In this document: piece by piece, positions 1 through 10,846 of the stretch | Position numbering within the stretch: position 1 is the stretch's first letter | How the letters are laid out: each line of letters opens with the position of its first letter | NCBI RefSeq assembly: GCF_024166365.1 | Contig: NC_064831.1 | Span: 29,440,768 to 29,504,767 of the forward strand | Source of the DNA: Elephas maximus indicus | Lineage: Eukaryota > Chordata > Mammalia > Proboscidea > Elephantidae | DNA: 64,000 nt | Direction: 5' to 3' | Translations under genes and position numbers: made by a program | Notes under the pieces: generated by a model | Seen by the model: only the letters and a program-made list of their open reading frames with translations | Told to the model about the DNA's origin: nothing | Database searches by the model: none

Positions 1-110
1 CCTCTTCTTATCAAAAAGAAGTTAGACTGTCAAGAACAGGAAACATACGCTGAGAAACTAAATTGCTCTGTAAACCTTCATCCAAAGCACAATAAAAAAA
101 ATGTGGTAAT
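1..110 (+). mobile_element. L1 LINE, extreme 3' end (cut by window edge)
   Basis: The stretch 'gagaaactaaattgctctgtaaac' followed by 'aaagcacaataaaaaaaa' matches the last ~60 bp of the L1 3'UTRs at 38970-39024 and 59545-59601 in this window. It is a terminal 3'UTR piece; its 5' part lies before the window or is truncated. Confidence 0.75.
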
Positions 111-224
111 CATCAAAAAAAATGAAAATAAAACGGAGGATTGGTTGAAAACTAATTAATAAGATAAACAGTTAATACCAAAAACAGAACCAATAAAAGA
201 CGAAACCAAAAAAAAAGAAAAACC

Positions 225-352
225 TTAATAGTTGCCACTGAGTTGATTCCAACTCATGGTGACGCCATGTGTTTCAGAGTAGAACTATGCATAAGGTTTT
301 CAACAGCTGTGACCATTTGAAAGTAGATGGCCAGGACTTTCTTCCAAGGAAA
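225..352 (-). mobile_element. AfroSINE-related SINE, 5'-truncated
   Basis: Reads 'ttgccactgagttgattcc aactcatggtgac...agagtagaactatgc', the reverse complement of the AfroSINE 3' half, and then 'gaaagtagatggccagg' of the longer AfroSINE variant. The tRNA-like head is not recognisable, so this is a decayed or truncated copy. Confidence 0.65.
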
Positions 353-1984
353 TGGCTAATAGTGATAGATAAATCTTGGTTTCACTCTACATTGATGATT
401 ATCTACCCCCTGCTTGCCTCTGCGAAAGACTAGAGACTTCTTCTTTGGCAAGAGTCAAACAGAGGGTCTCTGTACTGAGGGTCATCAGTCACAGCTGAAT
501 ACGGGAGTACTGTGCCAGACATAGGAAGAATGTGAGCGTGTGTTGGATACTAAGGTCCCCTAAGTCCTATTACCCCCTTTAGCTACAAGACACTGGCAGC
601 CAGGTCTATACGTTTTAGGCAGGAGACTGGAAGATCCTTCTCCGGAGATCAGGCCACACCAAGAAGAACGCTAAAGATAACAGTTCAGGGGTTCCCCAAC
701 AAACAACCTAGCCATATCACCTCACAGTGAAGTTCAGAGCTGAGATATGCTCAGAGCTTTTAATCATCTTTTGGTTGCCTGTTCTTAAATATGAGTGTAC
801 CATCAATTGAGAACCAGAAATTAAAAAAAAAAAAAGGAACAATGTGGAATGTCTAATTTTTTTTAATTATTAATTAAAATTTGTAATTAATAACTTAAAA
901 GTATGGAGGTAAAGATTCTCTCATTGGGAGCGAAATTAAACTAGAAGACATCTCAAATTCATTCATCCCTGAGCTCTCATCCAAAGTCTACTCTTTCTTT
1001 TGTGGGATGTGGAGGACATTTAACTAGATACCACTAAGGTTTCTCCTAATTCCAGAACTCTATGACTATGGCGCAAAATTAAACCATAAAATATGTATGA
1101 GAATTATGGTCAAGCCTATCTGAATTAAAGAGTAAACTTAGATGTTTCCCAGGTGCCCAGATGGAAACCACTTCTGGTTTAGTAGTTGGAAGATCTTGTC
1201 TAAAAGCTCCCCTTCTACAGTGACTCTTCTATCTGAAATATGTCGGGTGGGGAAAATTCAGCTCAACACAATTACTAATCCTACTTTCTACAGTACCAAC
1301 TTACCACCAGGGAGTGTGGTTAAGCTTAAGGTGTTCTTTTTTTTTTTTTTTCTTGGTCACTGTGTGAACAGAAACAATCACAAAAGTATTCTCTCTGAAA
1401 TCATCTGGTGCATTCAGGCCTAGGAACTGAGTTTGGCCAGTTTCTTCCAATTATGAATTTGTCTTTTAATGAGAGTAGGAACTCAGCAAGGATTTTTTTC
1501 AAGCCAAAAGGATACATTCCTTTTTCCGCTTAATAACATTTAGACAAGTAAGGGGATTCATAATAGGAGAAGGACTTTGGGACAAAGATGGAATGCAAAT
1601 TGGCTCCTTACCTCTGGAACTGGGAAGCAAAATTCTGACTAATGAAAGCCCAAAGATGTGGTAGTCCACTGGGAAAGCATAGCTCTGTAATGGAAGAATC
1701 TAGAAAAGAAAATAATAAAAACCTAATAAGTTAGCCAGGAACTGGAAATGCTGAGCAGTGAATAAAAACTCAGAGAATTAAAATTGCAGTGAACAGAAAA
1801 TTTCTTTCATCTTTTTCTTTAAAAAAAAAAAAAATTTTTTTTAAAGATGCTGGCAATCTGGGCAAGATGCTATCAAATGCTAATAATACAATTATAGCCT
1901 AATGTTAAGTAGGCACTCTTGTTATTCTTAATTCCTTATGAACCAGCCTCTACTTTCATCCCATAACTAATAAACTAAACCAGT
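353..1984. other. Intergenic, nothing recognised
   Basis: A/T-rich unique-looking sequence with homopolymer runs (A near 823-836, T near 1336-1350). The short open frames here (for example 1142-1423) have no family resemblance and one is built on the poly-T run. I see no gene or repeat I can name. Confidence 0.5.
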
Positions 1985-2175
1985 CTTAGGAGCCCAGGAG
2001 GTGCAAGATTAAGTGCTCAGCTGCTAACCAGTGGCTTCTCAGGAGAAAGACCTGGGGATCTGCTCCCAAAAAGATTACAGCCTAGGAAACCCTGTGGAGC
2101 AGTTCTACTTTGTCATATGGGTTCGCTATCAGTAGGAATTGATTCAATGATATCCAACAACAATAAACCAGTCTT
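1985..2175 (+). mobile_element. AfroSINE, near full length, diverged
   Basis: The head 'gagcccaggaggtgcaag...taagtgctcagctgctaacc' and the tail 'gcagttctacttt...gttcgctatcagtaggaattgattcaatg' follow the AfroSINE order in plus orientation. Many substitutions indicate an old copy. Confidence 0.85.
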
Positions 2176-2889
2176 GGAAAATGAAATGGATTGGATCCAC
2201 TCAAGCTGGTTCAGACAGCTTCCCCTCTTCCTAGCTGTTAGTTGGCTTTTAGAAAGAAAAGAAGGTGCATAAAAATTGGGCTTTTCTCTCCAATCCATAA
2301 ATTTGACTTTATTTCCTTGTTTAAGTAGGACTTGACATCAACTTTATGTGCACTTTAGCTCTATTCCAGCTGGAGCTGTAAAGCCTTTCTGTGTGGAGCA
2401 GCAAAGTGCCCGGTTTCATGCTTAAAAAAATAAATTCTGTATGCAGAGAAGGTCCACATATAAGGAGAAACAAGGAAGACTAAGCAGAGTACCACATGAA
2501 TTGTGCTGTTTATAGGGAGGGAAAGGAAACATGGAAGGGCTGAGCTGGAGAAATAGATTTCTCAGTCATTTTCACAAAATGTCAGACTCTTTCAAGATTT
2601 CTAAAATGATCTTTGATAAGAGTTCACTCATTGTGTAGAGCTTGTAACCGGAGTGAGGATAGGCTCGTGTTCATGATTTATAAGAGACTACCATGACTAG
2701 TTCAAACAATCTAGTCACAATGCAATAAGTAAAATAGAAGCCCACCAAAGACTTGTTTCTTACGAAAGGTATGACGACTCTTAAATCTGAGTTCCAGAAA
2801 CTTATACAAATGGAGAACAGGTTAGAATTTTTTCAAATAGCATTGTAAATTCCTTGGAAGCAAAGTTAGTATACTGCCCTACACTTCCT
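2176..2889. other. Intergenic, nothing recognised
   Basis: No repeat family, open reading frame or RNA-like structure that I can support. Base composition is like the neighbouring intergenic DNA. Confidence 0.5.
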
Positions 2890-3103
2890 GTAAGAGGTGG
2901 TGGTGGCGTGTGTCTCCAAGTCGATTCCGACTCCTAGCTACCCTATAGGACAGAGTAGAACTGCCCCATAGGGTTTCCAAGGCTGAAGTCTTTACAGGAG
3001 CAGATGGCCAGGTCTTTTCTCCCATGGAGACGCTGGTGAGTTTGAACCACAGGCCTTTCCATTAGCAGCCGAGCTCTTAACTACTGTACAACCAGGGCTC
3101 CAC
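2890..3103 (-). mobile_element. AfroSINE, full-length long variant
   Basis: Runs in reverse complement from the tail 'caagtcgattccgactcc' through 'gacagagtagaactgcccca' and 'tttccaaggctg' to the head 'gccgagctcttaacta...accagggctcc'. Minus orientation, essentially complete. Confidence 0.9.
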
Positions 3104-3419
3104 ATTTTTTGGGTTTTTTTAAACTTAAATTATATAGTGAATAGAATTTACAGCAAAGACATTGCAAAGGAATTCAAACATTCAATGAATTTACAGGAGA
3201 AAGAAAGAAAATGATTATATGCGTCAGAAAAGAATGAAAAGCTCTCAGATTCAAAGTGAAATTGCATATTTCTGTCTACAAATCTACCAATAAAATGCAT
3301 GCCTGGAAAAATGCTAACAGAAAGTCTATAAAGGTTATGAAAAAAACAGAGATCACTGATTCCCATGGTGCTTTAAGGAAAAAGGACTTTTTGTTAGGCC
3401 CCACTAAGTATTTGGCCAC

Positions 3420-3605
3420 CTAACATGTATTATATGGCTTAATCCTCCCTGCAACATTGAGAGGCAAATGGTATTCCCATCTGAGGATTCACATCTGAGA
3501 CATCAAAGTGCAGAGAGGCCAAACACTTTGTCCAAGGTCAGCCCAACCAGTAAACAGAGGCAGAATTTGAACAGAAATCTGTCTGGCTCCAAAGTCCAGT
3601 CCATT
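3420..3605 (-). mobile_element. MIR SINE (ancient)
   Basis: Minus-strand MIR pattern: 'taatcctccctgcaac', 'gaggccaaacactttgtccaaggtca', then 'ctgtctggctccaaagtccagtcc'. This order (core to tRNA-like head in reverse) is the usual MIR layout. Diverged, as expected of this pre-eutherian family. Confidence 0.75.
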
Positions 3606-4685
3606 AAATTACCATATTCCATGATTCATTTTGTGCTTTTATAAATTCGAAAAGAGAATTTGCTCTGCAATCTTCCTTCTTCACTACGTTATTTTCCCTG
3701 TAAGAGACCATGTCATGCTAGGTACCCCAATAATATATTAGGTACAAATGTATCTAAATTCACTCCCGTCCCCACAGACTAAAACAAACTCTGCAGCATC
3801 AATAAATTGTTACCAGAAATACAGTACATGGAAAAGTGGCTACACCCAAGACAGTTTTCCCTTTGACTTAATATATTCAATGGTAGTCATGAAAACGAAA
3901 ATGCACCAAAACATGAACTCTTTATGCTTCATTTCCCTCAAAAAATGCAGCTTCATTAAAAATAATATTTTAACTGTGCTTTTAAAGCATGTTTATTTTT
4001 TTTAAAAACAGAAACTCATTTAATCCTGATTAACAACCCATTAAGTAGAACAGGTACTCTTCAAAGGTACTTGAAGTGTATAGAACATTGCATTAATTGC
4101 TAGTAAAATATGGGCACGGTACAGTCTTGCTAGACAAATGTTAATAAATAACTGGCATCTTAACTGCTTGGATACAAATGGATTATATCCACTACTTGAA
4201 ACATTATTTTACATTCAAGAAAATCTCGATTCACCATTCCCAGTGTGGGATCCACTGAGCCAATGCGCATTCCTCCTCCAAAAAAATTGCTTTTTGTTTT
4301 TTTCATTCTTAAATTCATTTAAAACTTTTTATTGTGAAGGTCCACCAAGTATAAGAAACAGTGCTAGACATCATGGGGGCTATAAAAAAGAATAATCCCC
4401 CAAGGACCAACTGTTTGATGAAAAAAGTTTAGTACCATTAATTTATAAAAAGTCACATATTAATAGAAATAAATCCTTGGCTGCACATTGGAATTAATTG
4501 AAGATCTTTTAAAAATAACTAGGTCACATCCCCAGAGGTTTTGATTTAATTGGTCTGGGACGCAACCTGGGTGTTGGAATTTTTTAAAAGCTCCCCAGGT
4601 GATTCTAACGAGCACAGTGAAGGGAATGTGCAGGTATGTGGTGATTTAGTGTGTGGATGCAATGGCTGTGGGTACATTGTAGGGA
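3606..4685. other. Intergenic, nothing recognised
   Basis: A/T-rich; open frames at 3748-4005 and 4138-4395 are low-complexity and lack family features. No repeat that I can name with confidence. Confidence 0.45.
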
Positions 4686-4804
4686 TTCCCTTCCTTCCTT
4701 CCCTCCTACCTTCCTTCCTTCCCTCCCTCCCTCTTTCCTTTTTCCCTCTTTTCTTCCCTCCCTCCCTCCCTCTTTCCTTCCTTCCTTCCCTCCTTCCTTC
4801 CTTG
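4686..4804 (+). repeat. (CCTT)n/(CCCT)n polypyrimidine microsatellite
   Basis: About 120 bp of almost pure C/T in imperfect tetranucleotide units on the plus strand (GGAA-type on the minus strand). It creates the spurious Ser/Leu/Pro-rich and Arg/Lys/Glu/Gly-rich open frames seen on the two strands. Likely length-polymorphic and able to form triplex DNA. Confidence 0.95.
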
Positions 4805-6729
4805 AATTGGACCCTTGAAGTAGAAATAGCATATGTCATGACCCACCATGAAGAATGGGGAGTTTTAAAGTATTGAAGATAGCGGGCAGGCAAAGAGAGG
4901 GCATCAGAGGAAGAGGAAATGCTGTAAACCAAGGCAAGAATGTAAAAAAACAACAAGACTCATTTCAGGGGTTTTAAGTTTGAGTAGAGCAGAGTCTTGT
5001 GGGAAACAAAGGGAGGAGCAGGCTAGAAATGTGGGATAGAGGGTCTGAAGGCAGTTAGGGAGCTTGGAGCTGATGTCAGAAGCAATAGGAAAGCACTGGA
5101 AACGTCTGAGCAAGGAAATGATGTGGTTAAAGTAACTGTACTTCTACAACTGGAAATTTAGGAAAATTAATCTAGAGAAAGTGCTAGGCAGATTGTAGGG
5201 GAGAGCCTGGAGAGACGGAGGTCAGTTAGGATGCGATGGAGATAAGTGAGGCAAAGGTCAGAGGCACAGAGCCAGGGCAATGACAGTGGGAGGGCAAAGG
5301 ACAGGGCAGATTCAAGGCACACTGAGATAAAGGATGACAGGACTTAATTGGATGGCAGGAAACAAGGAGAAAAACAGATCAAAGATGGTCCTAAGATTTA
5401 GTGCTTGGTGATATAATTAACAGAAATGAGAGTTCAAGAGGAAGAGTGGGTTTTCGAGGGCAGATGACAAATTTCATTTGACACACATTTTGCTTCAGCT
5501 GCCCTCATGGCATCAATTTGGAAATGTCCAGTGACAAGTCTGAAGTTAGGGATTGGAGCACAGTAAAGAATTTCAAGGCAGAAGTAGAGATTTGGGGGTC
5601 ATGCTGTCATAACTGTGGGTCATTAGAGAATGGTCATTTGTCTCTGAGTGAGACACAGAAGGTAAGAGAGCACCTTTGAATATGCTTGAGGGAGCTCACG
5701 AAGGAGATGGGAGCAGTCAAACACAGAGGACAACAACAGGGCTGCATCACGGAATTCCATGAGAAAAGAGATTCCAAAAGTATGGGACAGTCTGTAATGG
5801 AAAATGTTACAAGAAAAAACAAACGAAGGCATTAAAAAAAAACCCGGGTATGGTCAACTAGAGGTCATCAGTGGCCAAAAAATAAGAGAAATGCGGTATC
5901 CATAGCATGTGCTGCAAGAGCAAGGCTACAGGGAGATGAAGGTGGTGGCTGGTGAGAATATGGAGGCAGTAAGTATAACCCACTCATTCAAAAGGCTTGC
6001 AAGTGAAGAAAAAATACACTCAAACAGCTAGAAAGAGGATTAGTATCAACTGAAGTCAAGATAAAGGAGCACTAAGAATTTGTACAAGAGTAGGGGTAAG
6101 AGTCAATGGAAGAGACTGTAAATGTCAGAGAGAAAGGAGGTAATCTATAGAAAATAGCACCTTTGGCAATTAGTTTTAACTTGTTGAATGATCTCACATG
6201 GCTGGCAGTGGAAATTGCGATGGCCAATGGAAACTGCTCCTTAGCATCCCGCGTCAAGTGGCACCCAGCGCACGTGCCCTACCCGCCATGCTTCAGTTAT
6301 GCCTCTGGAGGGGAGTGTTATTAAGGAGGTAGGTCGAAATGCAGTCAAGGGGGTTAATGGTTACATTGCCCCCAGAAAGGACAGGTCATCTTTTTCTTGG
6401 AAACAAATGGAAAGGAGAAGGGAATTAATAAAAGGATAGCTTGGCAGATGTGGAAAGCAGAAAAAATAAGACAGCCTAGAAGCCTGGTGACCTAAGCTTT
6501 CTCAGTGAAACAGAAGACAAGGGCACCTTCAGAAAACGGGGAAAAGAATGTGGCACAAGGAAGGCTAAGAAACATTTGCAATAGGTGGGGGTGGGGTGCT
6601 AGAGTTCAAGCTATATGTTACTAAAGGGTGATTCTTGTTGACTCATTATTGACTAATTTAGGATGGGAGATAGACCACTTGAAATAAGCGATCTGTCTCC
6701 CAGAAGGTACCAGGCTTAAAATGATCTCC
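4805..6729. other. Purine-rich intergenic DNA, probably decayed ancient interspersed repeat
   Basis: From about 5000 to 6500 the plus strand is G/A-rich and has phrases such as 'ggatggcaggaaacaagg', 'agtagagatttgggggtcat' and 'gaggcagtaagtata'. They recall an old repeat common in mammalian genomes, but I cannot assign the family. No gene is visible. The rest of the interval is unassigned. Confidence 0.35.
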
Positions 6730-7253
6730 TGTTACAGATTGAATTGTGTCCCCCAAAAATGTGTGTCGGCTTGGCTATGCCATGATCCCCAGTATTGCCC
6801 ACCATTTTGTCATCTGATGTAATTTTCCTATGTGTTGTAAATCCTATCTCTATGATGTTAATGAGGCAGGATTAGAGGCAGTTGTGTTGATGAGGCAGGA
6901 CTCAATCTACAAGATTAGGCTGTATCTTGAGTCAATCTCTTTTGAGATATAAAAGAGAAAAGCAACCAGAGAGACAGGGGTACCTCCTACCACCAAAAAG
7001 GAAGAACCAAGAGGTGAGCGCATCCTTTGGACCTGGGATCCCTGCCCTGAAAACTCCTAGACCAGGGCAAGATTGAAGACAAGGACCTTCTCCTAGAGCC
7101 GACAGAGAGAGAAAGCCTTGCCCTGGAGCTGGCACCCTGAATTCGGGCTTCTAGCCTCCTAGACTAAAAAAAAATATGAGAGAATAAATTTCTCTTTGCT
7201 AAAGCCAGCTACTTGTGGTATTTCTATTGTAGCAGCACTAGATAACTAAGACA
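6730..7253 (+). mobile_element. Solo LTR, ERVL/MaLR-like, with 5-bp target duplication
   Basis: The element begins TGTTACAGATTGAATTG and ends ACTAAGACA (TG...CA ends). It is flanked by the 5-bp direct repeat TCTCC at 6725-6729 and 7254-7258. Inside are a TATA-like box (6948-6954), a poly(A) signal AATAAA (7183-7188) and the phrase 'aataaatttctctttgct...gtggtatttctattgtagcagcac', which resembles the 3' end of MaLR LTRs (MST/MLT1 type). No internal retroviral sequence lies beside it, so it is a solo LTR left by LTR-LTR recombination. Confidence 0.85.
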
Positions 7254-7429
7254 TCTCCCTAAATGTGCTACCACTCAGAAGCAATCTGAGTTTACAAGCT
7301 CCTCTTTGTGGTATGATTCACTCCCTAGAATCCTTAAGCCAATAAGTCTTTCACACCTTCAACTTATGGTCTCCAGATTTCTTCAAAAGGCCACAAATAT
7401 CAGCCCACCCTGTTTAACCCAGCGTTCCC

Positions 7430-7639
7430 ACTTCAGCCTCACTGCTGTTATCTTTATTTGCAAGTCTTCTGTGGCCCAAGCAGACAGGCTCTCAACTAAA
7501 ACTGTGCCCCTGAACAAGTCACATATCATCCACTTTCTCAGCTGAAAAATGAAGGGCAATGATAACTAGCCGTGCTGCCTCCAGCACAAAAGGCTTGTGA
7601 GGATTAAATGACACATGGTTGAGCAATTTGCAGTTATGA
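7430..7639 (+). mobile_element. MIR SINE fragment (ancient)
   Basis: Plus-strand MIR phrases: 'cccctgaacaagtcac', 'ctcagctgaaaaatgaagg', 'gcttgtgaggattaaatgacac'. Diverged and partial. Confidence 0.6.
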
Positions 7640-10304
7640 AGCTATAGAAAAGCTTAGTGATCATCTCTGCCTGGCTGGGCACAGCACAGTTCAGCAAACA
7701 CAAAGGCCACAATTCAGACCTTCCCAGGTTCCAAAGACCAGCAGAGAGCTGGCTACATGAAGCAGAATCAGAAGACAAAAGAAAATCCCTCAACCAAAAG
7801 AGGTAAGAGGAAAGGGGGTACATAAGGAAAGGGATTGGGAGGTTAGAAGGTCATGGAGTATTCTGCCGCTGAAATTCTCCTTGACAAAGAAATCATTTCA
7901 TGTTTCTCTCTGGGTTACAATTATGTGAGTGCATATCCCAAAGACTGCACATTGACCCAAGAGCCACCTAGGAAAACTATCTGATGGAAAGGGAGAGCTC
8001 TCTGCTATGCATCGTGACTCTGCTTTCCAGTAAAACCAACTGTTGAACCATTTCTAGGCTTTTACAACGCAATTTCAAGCGCGTAGCGTTTTCCTCCAGA
8101 ACAGGAGCAGGTGAAACACTTCAGAGCATCTGGAAAGACTTTTTCTACTCAACCAGATGTCTGCTTCATGTTAACTTCTGGTGACTTCTTCATGAATTTA
8201 GTCTTTATTCTTAGATAATAGTTCAGGCAAAACTTTTAAAAAACCTACTAAGTGCTGAAAGTTAGCAAACTTGTCCATCCTTATCAATATTCTAATCTAA
8301 AGCAATATATCTAATGAGCATCACAGTGGCATTCTAAAGAAATTTACTCATTGAGGGTGGGTCACGCTTGCATTTGTAGTTGCTGGGAGAGTGGTCTGCT
8401 GCAACCCCCGCGCCTGTCACCGGAGCCACCTAATTAGAATACTTGGATCCAGAGCACTCCCTGGTAACAGCAGCGAGACACAGAATCTGCCTCTCCCTAT
8501 TTCTTCTCCTTTTTGCTGAACCTCCCTCCCTGTTCTCGGTACACAATATACTTTCTCTCTGCTCTACTCATGTGCATGTCATATGGCACCTGGCCAACCC
8601 CACTACTATATCTGGTCCTGGCAAGTAGGGAACAGGGTCCTTCAACTACAACATGAGAAGGGCTTGTGGTCTGCACACACATCAGCGGCAAGGAATCACC
8701 CACTAGTCATAGAGGACCAGTACCCACTATCGGAGCTGACCTTGCTCTCTCTCTTCTCTGTGTGAGTAAAGCATTGTCCCATCAATGTCTGTGTGTACTT
8801 TGTGTCTTTCTTGGCAGTCTCAGACCTAGTAGTATAACCTGGGCGTTCCCAAGGCCCCATTCAGTTTGAAGGACCTAGACAAGCAATTTAATAATGGATC
8901 TCTACGTTGGCTGAATGAGTGGCCCTCATCTGTTAGATAGTAATTACATCCACACTCCAGGCTCCTAGGTTTCTGAGAGGCTCTAAAAGGGTACATAGAG
9001 TGGTGATCTATGTACAGTCAAGTGGGCCATTGTCTTTGGCCAGCCTGGCCCTGAGATACAACTGCTGTCCCCATCACTCTGTTCTGGGCTTTCTGGGCTC
9101 CAGTGCCATTGCTGTTTAGTCACTGAGGCCATTCATATCCTTTGCTGACCTGCTTTTGGCCACAACTGTCACCAGCAAAGGCATTCCTCATGGTTTCCTT
9201 GTTTTGATTGCCAATACAACCTAACTCCACCTGATACAGGAAAGTTTTTTGTTTTTGTTTTTAATGTCCCTCTCATTCAGAAGGGTGAAGAGCACTCACA
9301 GCTGCAAAGTTGGGGGCTCTTGTGGCATGATTATTTTACTTCTTCACATGCAACTGTCATTCACAAAACAGATAGGCGTGGGAAGGAAGGCCATGCTGGT
9401 CCTGGCTCCCTTATGCCCTCTTGACACTTAGGTCTGTGGACTGGGTCTGAGCCACTCTTTCAAACTTCTATTCACTTATAGTGATTTCCTTCAAGGGACT
9501 CTGCTCCCAATCATCCTCAAACCAGGTTTCTATGGGATAGTAGTGGGGTAGCTGTTACAGAGATGGTTAGATAGGTAGTATAGTTAGTAAGACATGTCAG
9601 GATAGATCTGAACATCAGTTGTGGGTGAGATTTAAACTCTTTCTTGAGGGGCTTCTCAACGGGGGGTTCTGGCCTGTAGACCACCCTCTTGGGAAGGCCC
9701 CATACCAATGACTCAAGCCTGCATATACTCCTCAATGTTCAGTTGGCCGTTCTAACCCTTGAGAGTACAGGCCCTGCTGCTGCCTCTCCTTCTCCTCAGA
9801 CAGGTAGCTTCCAAGAAATCTGTCTCCCTGAGGTCCACTCCAATGCACTGAGGTGGGCCTACAAACTTCTGTGGTTAAGCAAGCAACCAGGTGGGAAGTA
9901 AGATGTTAGATTCTCCTTCTTTCAAAGGCATGCCCAATCTCTATAAGCAGTTCTCTTGAAGTGCTACTACCCACCTTCTATTCTCAATATTCACGCACAG
10001 CCGCTACCTCCCAGATTGGCACAACTCTTTATCTTGAGAGCTCTCTTCAGCCCATCTTTCAAACGTCTCACTTTCTCTTGGAGAGGCTGAAGGAGGGTGA
10101 CAGGGTTGACAGTTTCATGACTGGTTCTGCTATCCTTTTAATAAGTCCAACAAGAATGTCTCTAGCCCCCTTCTTTGGAATGTGGGAGGTACTTTTTTGC
10201 TTTGTTCTCAGCTTTGAGGCATCAGCTGAAATCAGAACAATAGGATATCATCATTTTACACATGTATTTAGGTTATGAATACAAATTATTGGTATAAGCT
10301 GTTG
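7640..10304. other. Intergenic, mostly unassigned
   Basis: No gene seen. The stretch 8390-8880 has weak LTR-like character (polypyrimidine runs, then 'gagtaaagcattgtcc' and a T/G-rich end) but no defined ends or target duplication. Open frames in 8443-8869 and 9249-10278 overlap each other on both strands and match no family I know. Confidence 0.45.
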
Positions 10305-10520
10305 CTGTTTTTGTTGCTAGCAGCTGTTGAGTCGGTCCCTGACCCATGGCAACCCCTCACACAATGGAAGTACATGCTGCCCGGTTCTCTCACCATTCCC
10401 ATGATCAGTTGCAGACTTGACCACTGTGATCCATAGTTTTTTTGTTTTTTTTAATTGGCTGATTTTCATAAATCGATCTTCCTGATATGAGTAACAGTTG
10501 TTTGAAAGCAATGGTTTCTA
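10305..10520 (-). mobile_element. tRNA-Gly-type composite SINE, 5'-truncated
   Basis: Reverse complement of the family seen more completely at 18395-18718 and 52768-53160: 'gttgctagcagctgttgagtcggtccctgac' tail, 'ctgcccggttctctcaccattcccatgatcagttgcaga' middle, then 'ttggctgattttcat'. The tRNA-like head is missing. The tail shares the 'gagtcggttccgactcatgg' block with RTE and AfroSINE. Confidence 0.75.
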
Positions 10521-10684
10521 AAAATTTTTAGTATAACTAGTACTATATCTGCATCATGAAGAGATATATTCCAGAGATACCCACAATTTAGTGCATAAGA
10601 AAGAAATTATAAAGATTTATCAGAGCCTCAAATGGATAAGGAAAAAGTCCAACATGGAAGCATTTAATACCAATTATATGGAAA

Positions 10685-10846
10685 CTCTAGCAGCATAGTG
10701 GTTAAGAGTTATAGCTACTAACCAAAATGTCAGCAGTTCAAAACCACCAGCACTCCTTGGAAGCTCTACGGGGCAGTCCTACTTTGTCCTATAGGGTCAC
10801 TATGAGTTGGAATCAACTCAACGGCAATGGGTTTGGTTTTGGTTTT
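10685..10846 (+). mobile_element. AfroSINE
   Basis: 'gcatagtggttaagagttatagctactaaccaaaatgtcagcagttc' head with tRNA B-box-like sequence, and the tail 'gtcactatgagttggaatcaactcaacggcaatgggtttggttttgg'. Complete apart from the first few bases. Confidence 0.9.

Noticed and set aside
4546-4956. 136-codon Arg/Glu/Gly/Lys-rich minus-strand frame
   Set aside because: Encoded mainly by the (CCTT)n microsatellite.
8390-8880. Possible LTR (polypyrimidine runs, 'gagtaaagc', T/G-rich end)
   Set aside because: No TG/CA termini, target duplication or family phrase could be found, so it is left unassigned.
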